Shown here: positions 1 through 5,767 of the stretch, one piece after another
Layout of the letters: each line of letters opens with the position of its first letter
Numbering within the stretch: the first letter of the stretch is position 1
Assembly: GCA_910586605.1 (NCBI GenBank)
Contig: CAJUJR010000014.1
Coordinates: forward strand, 1-42,062
Direction: 5' to 3'
DNA length: 42,062 bases
From: an uncultured Lachnospiraceae bacterium
GTDB lineage: Bacteria; Bacillota; Clostridia; Lachnospirales; Lachnospiraceae
Position numbers and translations under genes: made by a program
Notes under the pieces: model-generated
Seen by the model: only the letters and a program-made list of their open reading frames with translations
Databases searched by the model: none
Told to the model about the DNA's origin: nothing

Positions 1-53
1 GAAGATATTTTTTATTTCCTTAAGTCCGGCTACGATTGGCTGTGAATAGTAAC
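1..53. repeat. Terminal inverted repeat, left copy (family R3)
   Basis: These 53 bases are identical to the reverse complement of 42009-42061. The core GGCTACGATTGGCTGTGAAT followed by AGTAAC also occurs in degenerate form at 13903-13927 (plus), 23066-23084 (minus) and 25757-25777 (minus), so this is a dispersed intergenic repeat. It most likely marks where the assembled contig stops inside a repeat. Confidence 0.85.
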
Positions 54-92
54 AAGTGATTGTCATGAGTAATTTATTAACAGTTCCTTAGG
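54..92. repeat. Partial copy of palindromic repeat R2
   Basis: The sequence matches, in reverse complement, the left arm of the full element at 11980-12140, ending in CAGTTCCTTA. It abuts the R3 repeat directly, so R3 and R2 are juxtaposed here. The following bases (about 93-122) resemble the core of the R1 element at 14110-14147. Confidence 0.7.
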
Positions 93-141
93 AGGGTCGT
101 GTGCTACATTGGCTAAAACTTAAAACCAAGCATCCCATCTC

Positions 142-1308
142 CTAATTCTTATCTGCTTTCTGAATCCATCCTGCAATTTCCTGCTGCCCTTTTTCTGAAA
201 TCTCTGCACAATACACATTAATATCAACTCCTACATCTATAACCACATCATTTAGTCTATAATATTTTGTGTTGCCTCTCTGCTGCTGCATATCCACAAA
301 GACCTGTACCTTTTCCCCTTCCTTTACAACACCCATCAGAAAATTTTCCCGATACTTGTTTTCTAATGCAATCAGATAACATTTCTCCGGCATTTCTTCT
401 ACAGCTTCCTTCCATCCTTTTTTCTGTAAAGCATCAATTGGCTGCCAGCTAACATCTTTAAATCCTTCTCCCTCCTCCCATATGCCATGTATCTTATTAT
501 CCTGGCAAAAAAATGATAAAATTTGTGCTTTGTCTTCCTCCTTTGTATACACCGCCATCAGCTTATCCGGCTCTGCATTGCTTTTTCCCTGATAGCGTTC
601 CAGTGTAATGGAGCGGATATCCTTTGCAGAAGCAATTCCATACACATCCTTACAAATTTTTTCCATATCGGCACGTTCTTCCCCCGTTTTTTCCAACCGG
701 ACGCCGGCATATCTTGCTAATGCGACATCACCATTCCCGTTTTTCAGAACATAATAATATTTCGATTCCCTATCTGACAGCCTATAAGCCTCCCATTCCC
801 TACTTTCTCTAACTTCTTCTTCCCGTAATAATGGATATTCCTGAACCTGCATTTTAATCCCGCCTTCTGCTTTCTGATAGGAAATACCAGAATTTTCCAG
901 CTTATTTGTATCATCATGATCTAAATATACCAACTCATATTTCAGGCTGCTGCCTTCCTCATAAACAATCTCTGGCGCTGCACCAGCCTCTTCCAATTCT
1001 TTCTGCCTTTCAGAAAATAACGCTGCAAACTGCTTTGTCGCCCTAACCGGCTTGTATAACTGATGCCATGCCAAAAAGCCACCGGAAATACATACTACAA
1101 GCAAAACAAGAACCCCCAAGTAAACCCTCCTTGCCTTCTGGCGCGGATTGGTAATATGCAGTTTCTCAATGCAATGGTAAATCCTGTCTTCAAACCCCTC
1201 AGTATACTCTATACCCTCTCCTCTTCCTTTTCCGCCTACCAGGCCCTCCACCCCGGCAGACTGATACACCTCAAAAGCCTCTTTAATCAAACGGTCTTCT
1301 TTTCGCAT
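142..1308 (-). CDS. Putative membrane anti-sigma factor (one-TM protein)
   Basis: 388-residue protein starting 16 bases after the stop of an ECF sigma gene, behind a strong AGGAGGAG ribosome site. Residues 1-60 are charged and presumably cytoplasmic, residues about 62-81 form one hydrophobic membrane segment, and the remaining 300 residues would be extracellular. This topology and the position right after a sigma gene are typical of regulators that hold an ECF sigma factor at the membrane. I see no zinc-finger HxxxCxxC motif and do not recognise the outer domain, so the anti-sigma role is inferred from context. The outer region may be a sensor domain. Confidence 0.6.
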   Translation of the reverse strand: MRKEDRLIKEAFEVYQSAGVEGLVGGKGRGEGIEYTEGFEDRIYHCIEKLHITNPRQKARRVYLGVLVLLVVCISGGFLAWHQLYKPVRATKQFAALFSERQKELEEAGAAPEIVYEEGSSLKYELVYLDHDDTNKLENSGISYQKAEGGIKMQVQEYPLLREEEVRESREWEAYRLSDRESKYYYVLKNGNGDVALARYAGVRLEKTGEERADMEKICKDVYGIASAKDIRSITLERYQGKSNAEPDKLMAVYTKEEDKAQILSFFCQDNKIHGIWEEGEGFKDVSWQPIDALQKKGWKEAVEEMPEKCYLIALENKYRENFLMGVVKEGEKVQVFVDMQQQRGNTKYYRLNDVVIDVGVDINVYCAEISEKGQQEIAGWIQKADKN

Positions 1309-1324
1309 TCTGCACTCCTCCTCT

Positions 1325-1861
1325 CTAAATATCTTTCAGGCTTTGGCGCAACAATTTCCTTCCACGGTTAATCTGAGAGCGAATTGTATTATAGGGACGG
1401 CTTAGCACATCGGCAATCTCGCCAGGTGACAGTTCATTTAAGTAAAAAAGTGACAGAACCTCCCGATATCCTACGTCTAATTTGTTAATAGCCGCTACAA
1501 TACGGCCAACCCCCTCTTCTTCACAAACTTCTCTCTCAATATCGAAATTCCCTGCAGGTTCTGTTAATATCTCATCATAAGATGCATCCTGTTTCCCCTT
1601 CTTACGGTAAATATCAATTGCTGCATGGCGTACAACTGCGCATATATAAGAAACTGTCCTGTAATCTTCTGTTTTTCCAATTACATCCATATGCCTTGCT
1701 ATAGAAATAATACTGTTTTGTACGGCATCTTCCGCATCTTCTCTTTGATGCAAGATGTCCATTGCTACACGCATCATCAACTTGCCATAGGCACGGTAAA
1801 TTTCTTCTAATCTCTGCTTCGCCTGCTCCTCCCACTTTAATTCTTTCCTTTTTCGCTTCAA
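1325..1861 (-). CDS. ECF-family RNA polymerase sigma factor
   Basis: About 178 residues. Region 2 (roughly residues 10-75) carries the QREDAEDAVQNSI segment typical of core-polymerase and -10 binding. Region 4 (about 115-170) has the helix-turn-helix ELSPGEIADVLSRPYNTIRS for -35 recognition. The start is chosen as TTG at 1861, because AAGGGGGTG lies 5 bases upstream; a GTG at 1870 would sit inside that ribosome site. The downstream one-TM gene is probably its anti-sigma factor. A promoter-like element at 1889-1904 matches one before the other sigma gene of this window. The regulon and signal are unknown. Confidence 0.88.
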   Translation of the reverse strand: MKRKRKELKWEEQAKQRLEEIYRAYGKLMMRVAMDILHQREDAEDAVQNSIISIARHMDVIGKTEDYRTVSYICAVVRHAAIDIYRKKGKQDASYDEILTEPAGNFDIEREVCEEEGVGRIVAAINKLDVGYREVLSLFYLNELSPGEIADVLSRPYNTIRSQINRGRKLLRQSLKDI

Positions 1862-1888
1862 AGACTGCACCCCCTTTCCATTTCGCTC

Positions 1889-1904
1889 TCTATAATAGAT
1901 AACG
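1889..1904 (-). promoter_or_regulatory. Promoter-like element upstream of ECF sigma gene
   Basis: On the minus strand this reads CGTTATCTATTATAGA. It matches 14 of 16 positions of the element at 4138-4153 in front of the second ECF sigma gene, at a similar distance from the start (28 versus 23 bases). It contains a TATTAT -10 candidate. No good sigma-A -35 is visible at the expected spacing, as might be expected for an ECF or activated promoter. Confidence 0.45.
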
Positions 1905-1925
1905 TCATAAACCTGAAAAATGATG

Positions 1926-1957
1926 CAAAAAACGCGTAACTTTTTTAAAGTTACGCG
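1926..1957 (-). terminator. Intrinsic terminator of the four-gene ECF operon
   Basis: Perfect 11-bp stem (CGCGTAACTTT at 1933-1943 with its complement at 1947-1957, 3-base loop), followed on the minus strand by six T. It lies just past the last gene of the operon (ends 1978). Confidence 0.9.
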
Positions 1958-1977
1958 CGCCCTGCTTCCCTCTCCTC

Positions 1978-2277
1978 TTAAATGCAGAATTCTTTGATTT
2001 CATTTGTATAAACCCAATCCATCCCTGCCATCCCCATAGCAAAAAACAGCAGGATACAAATAATAATAATCGCTGCAAAGTCATATCGAAACCGTTCATC
2101 TTTCCATCGGACTGCCGAAACAAGCACTTCCACCCCCAATGCCAAAAACACAACCGGCCACATCCTGAAAATCATACAATAAGATATCCCATCAATAAAT
2201 ATATGAAGCAAAAACAGCGCCCCATATAGAATTAATACGCTGCCAAGCGTGATTGCCCCTACGCGTCTCTGCCTCAT
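1978..2277 (-). CDS. Small membrane protein, LiaF-TM/DUF5668-like
   Basis: 99 residues with three hydrophobic segments (about 6-27, 35-58, 66-90). The pattern of GAITLGSVLILYGALFLL followed by a MWPVVFLALGVEVL segment resembles the transmembrane module found in LiaF and DUF5668 proteins, which often accompany cell-envelope stress regulators. Its start overlaps the stop of the upstream membrane-protein gene by four bases (ATGA), so the two are translationally coupled. It is the last gene of the ECF operon. The family assignment is from pattern only. Confidence 0.6.
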   Translation of the reverse strand: MRQRRVGAITLGSVLILYGALFLLHIFIDGISYCMIFRMWPVVFLALGVEVLVSAVRWKDERFRYDFAAIIIICILLFFAMGMAGMDWVYTNEIKEFCI

Positions 2278-2972
2278 GCCCTTCCCTCTCCTTCTTCTTG
2301 TTCTTCTTCTTGTTCTTCTTCTATTGCTTCTTCTATTGCTTCTTCTATTGCCTCTTCTTTCGTTTCTTCCTGCCCCTCTTCATTTTTATTCGCTTTATCA
2401 GGCTCTTCTTCATGATATTGAGCCATCCAAGGAGCACTTTCCTCATCCTGCTGCCATTCCCTGTCCATAATCTCCCTCTTCCTTCCCATAATCAAATGCA
2501 TGCCCAGAAAGAGAATAGCAAATGAAAATACCATTTTAGGCAGCCTGTCATATACGAGGCCAACAATTCCAGAACCCCAGTGAAGAAACCCGGCATCCAC
2601 CATCCAGCCGACAGCAAGCTGCAAAAGGCTGTAACTCCCCAAAAAAATCAATAATATTGCTACTGGAATCCTGAATTTTTTTAAATTAAGATTCTCAACA
2701 TCATCGTCATGGATAAAAATAAACCCATCCTTAAGTTCTGCCCTCTCTACCTCTGTCAGGGAATTACGGTGAAGGGAATCAAAGAAACCAAAAAACCAGA
2801 TTACTGGTGCAAAAACCATACATTCCCCTACTGCAAAAAATGCACATAACATAAGCCACCCAAAGAACAGCGCCATAATGCTGACACCTCTCTTTAAAAA
2901 TCCCTGATACATCTGCCCAGCTCCCGGAATCAACGAAAAACATAAATTCCAAAACCCATTTTTACGTGCCAT
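2274..2972 (-). CDS. Multi-TM membrane protein with acidic repeat tail
   Basis: 232 residues. The N-terminus, with FSLIPGAGQMYQGFLKRG followed by hydrophobic helices, resembles TM2-type proteins. Further hydrophobic segments lie near residues 30-65, 103-125 and 140-162, joined by charged loops. The C-terminal 40 residues are almost only Glu, Ala and Ile with a tandem EEAI pattern encoded by a 12-base DNA repeat. The gene sits 46 bases after the zinc-finger anti-sigma gene, in the same operon as the sigma factor. Function unknown; probably part of the envelope-stress module. Confidence 0.6.
   Translation of the reverse strand: MARKNGFWNLCFSLIPGAGQMYQGFLKRGVSIMALFFGWLMLCAFFAVGECMVFAPVIWFFGFFDSLHRNSLTEVERAELKDGFIFIHDDDVENLNLKKFRIPVAILLIFLGSYSLLQLAVGWMVDAGFLHWGSGIVGLVYDRLPKMVFSFAILFLGMHLIMGRKREIMDREWQQDEESAPWMAQYHEEEPDKANKNEEGQEETKEEAIEEAIEEAIEEEQEEEQEEGEGRA
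2291..2356. repeat. Triplet and 12-bp tandem repeat inside coding sequence
   Basis: A pyrimidine-rich tract on the plus strand (TTC triplets, then three copies of TTCTTCTATTGC) encodes the Glu-rich tail of the minus-strand membrane protein. Unit lengths are multiples of three, so slippage would change tail length without a frameshift. Confidence 0.8.
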
Positions 2973-3018
2973 ATTTCTTCCTCCATTCTACACTTAAACG
3001 AATACGCTTCTACTTTTG

Positions 3019-3582
3019 CTATTGAAACTGCTCCCAAAAATCAGACAAAACTTCTTGTATCCCACCAGACATTTCCCGCAAAGAATCTGTAATTTTCTTA
3101 TTAGCCTTCTGTTCAGATTCCTTTTTTTTCTCTGAATCTTCAAAAGTTTTTTCCGAAACTGTCTTTTTCGATATCCCATCTTTTGTAAACACAAACACTG
3201 TCTTTTTTTGCACCTGCATAATTTCCTCTGGCATCCGCCCGGTATTTCCCTGGAAAGACATTGTCAATAATATCATAATGGAAGCAGCCATAGCAACAAC
3301 AACCCTTACACTATATGCCAGCAATTCCCTCCGCTGCCTGCTTTTCCTTTTCCACAATTCTTCCGACCCAGAAACCGGGCTTTTCCGGTTTACTGTTTTC
3401 TCCAGAATCTCTTTTTTTAAATCAGGCGGTGGAGTTACCAACATCCCTTTTTCCATAAGGGAAGCAAAACGACGGGCGCAGCTGCCACACATTGCAATAT
3501 GCTCCATAACGGCCTGCTCCTGCCCTGCCGGCAGCCTATTGTGTACATATGCCTGCAAAAGTTCTTCACTTATGTGTGCCAT
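3019..3582 (-). CDS. Zinc-finger anti-sigma factor
   Basis: 187 residues. Near residues 23-34 the sequence MEHIAMCGSCARRF gives the HxxxCxxC signature of zinc-binding anti-sigma domains (ZAS), which clamp an ECF sigma factor. A single hydrophobic segment lies near residues 90-107 (VRVVVAMAASIMILLTMSF), so it is anchored in the membrane with an outer tail of about 80 charged residues. Its start codon lies inside the 3' end of the sigma gene (13-base overlap), indicating translational coupling. The partner is almost certainly the sigma factor encoded immediately upstream. Confidence 0.87.
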   Translation of the reverse strand: MAHISEELLQAYVHNRLPAGQEQAVMEHIAMCGSCARRFASLMEKGMLVTPPPDLKKEILEKTVNRKSPVSGSEELWKRKSRQRRELLAYSVRVVVAMAASIMILLTMSFQGNTGRMPEEIMQVQKKTVFVFTKDGISKKTVSEKTFEDSEKKKESEQKANKKITDSLREMSGGIQEVLSDFWEQFQ

Positions 3583-4115
3583 ATATATCCCTCCTTTTTT
3601 AACTGTTTCTGCAACATTGCTTTTGCCCTGCGGAGCTGCGTTTGTACTGTCTTTACTTTTCTGCCGGAAGCTTCCGCAATCTGCTTGCCAGTCTGCCCCC
3701 TGCAGTAATATGCCAGCGCCACCTCACTATATGGCGGCTTTAGGTTAGTGCACGCTATGTTCAATAGAGTCTCCACTTCTTTTTCCAACAAAAGCGTTTC
3801 CGGCTCCCCCTCCTTTGCCGGCACTGCTGCAAATACTTCATCTTCTGCGGCTACCGTCCGCCTCTCTGCCCTCTTTAGATAATCCAAACATTTATTGGTT
3901 GCAATCCTTGTAAGGAAACCTGAAGGATTTTCCCCATCAAACCCAGGCAATGCTTTGTAGAAAGCAAGAAATGTTTCTTGCGTAAGGTCCTCCGCATCAA
4001 AATAATGTTGTGTCATGCGGAAACAAACAGAAAAAACAAGTTTTTCATATTCGTTTAATATTTTGACGAAATATTCCTCTTTGCGCGCTGTATCAAAAAT
4101 ATCAGGCTCCCCCAA
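3570..4115 (-). CDS. ECF-family RNA polymerase sigma factor
   Basis: About 181 residues when started at the TTG at 4115, which has an ideal ribosome site (AAAGGAGGTG, 5-base spacer). A longer reading to an ATG at 4196 lacks one. Region 2 contains YFDAEDLTQETFLAFYKAL (core binding) and a -10 recognition segment ending TNKCLDYLKR. Region 4 contains the helix-turn-helix around GQTGKQIAEASGRKVKTVQT. It heads a four-gene operon with a zinc-finger anti-sigma gene overlapping its 3' end by 13 bases and two membrane proteins. It probably responds to an envelope signal. Confidence 0.9.
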   Translation of the reverse strand: MGEPDIFDTARKEEYFVKILNEYEKLVFSVCFRMTQHYFDAEDLTQETFLAFYKALPGFDGENPSGFLTRIATNKCLDYLKRAERRTVAAEDEVFAAVPAKEGEPETLLLEKEVETLLNIACTNLKPPYSEVALAYYCRGQTGKQIAEASGRKVKTVQTQLRRAKAMLQKQLKKEGYIWHT

Positions 4116-4137
4116 AACATCACCTCCTTTATGGCTA

Positions 4138-4153
4138 TCTATTATATATAACG
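4138..4153 (-). promoter_or_regulatory. Promoter-like element upstream of second ECF sigma gene
   Basis: On the minus strand this reads CGTTATATATAATAGA, containing a TATAAT hexamer 23-30 bases before the TTG start. It matches the element at 1889-1904 at 14 of 16 positions. A third run, CGTTATATATAATA, occurs on the plus strand at 13987-14000. Confidence 0.5.
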
Positions 4154-4224
4154 AGCCACAAAAGAATAAGCCTTCATAAATTTTTATATTTTTCATAATT
4201 CCTATTTTTATATAGTAAAAGGGA

Positions 4225-4270
4225 AAGAAAAAAAGCCCATTTGTTTTTTCCGCTCAACAAATGGGCTTTT
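4225..4270 (-). terminator. Strong terminator, likely bidirectional
   Basis: Perfect 15-bp stem (4231-4245 with 4256-4270, 10-base loop) that includes flanking A/T runs. On the minus strand GGGC is followed by seven T. It stands in front of the ECF operon and ends leftward transcription coming from the LytTR side or from the promoter near 4703. Confidence 0.88.
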
Positions 4271-4708
4271 CCCCCTCAAAAATAGTATGTTCCCTCATTC
4301 CTCTGTGACTCCCAAATCCCCATTATCCTGCTCGTCCGAAATGATTCTTTTTCACCGAAAGCATCTGTAGCCTACATTCCTGCCTGCCCCTGCTACTAAA
4401 GCAGGCATATCTTCTCTTCTTAGTAGCTGCAAAAAATCTCAATGCACATTAGCAATCCATATTTTTACAGTTCCTTACCCTTGCAGGCACATCTTGCTTT
4501 TATCCCATAAACTTTCCTTACTCCTTAGAACAATGAGTCCCTTCCTAGCACTGCTGTGTCAACATTTTGTACCCATGCTGTCCTGCTGTGCAGCCATACA
4601 AATGCAAAACACGCATACCCCCTCTATACTTCTTGCCAAAATCCATTCAAACCTGTCAGCCCTGCTCGTTCCGCGTCCAAGCCCAAATTGTTTTGCTATT
4701 ATATTATA
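4271..4708 (-). ncRNA. Candidate non-coding transcript (promoter to terminator)
   Basis: No convincing gene lies between 4271 and 4763. On the minus strand a TGC-TATAAT extended -10 sits at 4703-4711, and the next feature downstream is the strong terminator at 4225-4270. That outlines a transcript of about 450 bases. Only short reading frames without good ribosome sites are seen inside; a frame of about 17 codons near 4560-4610 with GGGGG upstream is the best. It could equally be a long untranslated tail of the LytTR gene. A CAGTTCCTTA motif at 4468-4477 resembles the end of repeat R2. Confidence 0.35.
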
Positions 4709-4763
4709 GCACATTTTCACCTTTTTGGCATCCTTTTTCACCGTAAACGGTTTTTTAATCCCC

Positions 4764-5483
4764 TTAATGGTTATAGGATTCATATTCTGAAAAACGCTCT
4801 TCTATTTTCCTGCGCCGCCTGCGGGACAACAGTATCATTTCCCCATCCAGGAGATGGATTTTTTCATCAATTTCCTTGATTTTAGATAAATTAACAATAT
4901 AACTTCTATGGCACCGGAAAAACATCTTCCCATCCAATTGCTTTTCCCATCCATTTAAAGATAAATCGCTACGGAAAGAATAGGATTTTGTATAAACTTC
5001 TGTTTCGGAACCCTTTCCAGAAATATAAAAAATATCCTTTTGGCAAATGCTATATTTTTTCTTATCACGGAATACAATGACTTCTTTCTTCTCAAGCAGC
5101 GACGTCCTCACTGCGCTCAAAGCTTCCCAAATCTCCTCTGTGCAGATTGGTTTTGTGACAAAACGGTATGCCCCGATACGGAACGCTTCCTTAAAGACCT
5201 CTTCAATACATGTTATAATTACAATCTTATACTGTCTATCCTCCTGGTTCAGCCTGTGTGCTGTTTCTATCCCATCAATCCCTGGCATCCGTATATCCAA
5301 AAATAATATATCCCAGCATGGCTCTGCTTCCAAAACCTCTTCACCTGAAAAAAAGTGATGCAACTCATATTTCTCACCATATTCCCTTGCCCACTCTTCT
5401 AAATACTTCTCCACAATCATATGCGTGACCTCTTCGTCATCACAAAGCGCAACCCGCATCCCTGTCTTTTGCCCTGTATTCAT
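4764..5483 (-). CDS. LytTR-type response regulator (AgrA/VirR class), orphan
   Basis: 239 residues. The receiver domain (about residues 9-125) has the acidic pair in VALCDDEE and the phospho-acceptor Asp in LFLDIRMPG, with the conserved Lys in FVTKPI. The C-terminal LytTR DNA-binding domain (about 135-235) includes FRCHRSYIVNLSKIKEI, the family hallmark. Proteins of this class activate transcription at paired direct repeats in response to a membrane kinase, often for peptide signalling. No histidine kinase or peptide gene is adjacent, so the partner is elsewhere. The ribosome site is weak (GGGGGA). Confidence 0.9.
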   Translation of the reverse strand: MNTGQKTGMRVALCDDEEVTHMIVEKYLEEWAREYGEKYELHHFFSGEEVLEAEPCWDILFLDIRMPGIDGIETAHRLNQEDRQYKIVIITCIEEVFKEAFRIGAYRFVTKPICTEEIWEALSAVRTSLLEKKEVIVFRDKKKYSICQKDIFYISGKGSETEVYTKSYSFRSDLSLNGWEKQLDGKMFFRCHRSYIVNLSKIKEIDEKIHLLDGEMILLSRRRRRKIEERFSEYESYNH

Positions 5484-5538
5484 GTTATTTCCCCCATTTT
5501 AACACCGTGTCACCCAATCTATCGAAAATAACACATTT

Positions 5539-5567
5539 ATTATACCAGAAATGGCTAGCTCTGGCAA
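5539..5567 (-). promoter_or_regulatory. Promoter of the LytTR regulator gene
   Basis: On the minus strand TTGCCA (5567-5562), 17-base spacer, TATAAT (5544-5539), about 55 bases before the start codon. The left arm of an inverted repeat (CTAGCTC at 5555-5561, GAGCTAG at 5575-5581) lies in the spacer. Confidence 0.8.
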
Positions 5568-5581
5568 ATGTTCTGAGCTAG
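5555..5581. promoter_or_regulatory. Inverted repeat between divergent promoters
   Basis: CTAGCTC and GAGCTAG form a perfect 7-bp inverted repeat with a 13-base gap. It overlaps the LytTR gene promoter and ends eight bases before the -35 of the ileS promoter. A dimeric regulator could bind here. Which protein does so is unknown. Confidence 0.4.
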
Positions 5582-5588
5582 ATTCATC

Positions 5589-5617
5589 TTGACAAAATCT
5601 CTGCCACATACTATTAT
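5589..5617 (+). promoter_or_regulatory. ileS promoter
   Basis: TTGACA (5589-5594), 17-base spacer, TATTAT (5612-5617): a near-consensus sigma-A promoter. It implies a transcript start near 5624 and a leader of about 145 bases. Confidence 0.88.
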
Positions 5618-5635
5618 AAACTGGAAACCATTATT

Positions 5636-5739
5636 AAGGTGGTTAAATATTGATATTTAGCCACCTTAGTAATATACCTCGAAATAGGTGGTTCTATGAC
5701 AGCAAACGCTTTTATCCTGTTTGGGGTGGAAGCTTTTTT
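5636..5739 (+). promoter_or_regulatory. ileS leader: competing hairpins and attenuator-like terminator
   Basis: A long hairpin (15 pairs with one G-U, 5636-5650 with 5653-5667) is followed by a third segment, 5686-5693 (AGGTGGTT). That segment repeats the hairpin's left arm and can pair instead with its right arm. Just before ileS a 10-bp stem (5708-5717 with 5724-5733, three G-U pairs) runs into six T (5734-5739), an intrinsic terminator. The terminator's right arm (GGGTGG) can also pair with the CCACC of the first hairpin. The arrangement suggests transcription attenuation. A full T-box with specifier loop does not fit in this length. Confidence 0.5.
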
Positions 5740-5767
5740 AGTTTAAGAACAGAAAGGAAAAAACACT

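Noticed and set aside
2249..2525. Plus-strand frames rich in Leu and Phe around 2.25-2.5 kb
   Set aside because: They are antisense to the Glu-rich repeat tail and have no ribosome site.
4116..4196. Upstream extension of the second ECF sigma gene to an ATG at 4196
   Set aside because: No ribosome site, and it would place the promoter-like TATAAT inside the gene; the TTG at 4115 has an ideal AAAGGAGGTG.
4559..4783. A 74-residue minus-strand frame next to the LytTR gene as an AgrD-like peptide gene
   Set aside because: It overlaps the end of the LytTR gene, lacks a ribosome site and has no AgrD-like amphipathic and acidic layout. A promoter-like TATAAT lies inside it.
5618..5767. A classical T-box riboswitch before ileS
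   Set aside because: Promoter-to-terminator distance is about 115 bases, and no stem I with a specifier loop or AGGGTGGNACCGCG box is present; only GGTGG-type segments are shared.
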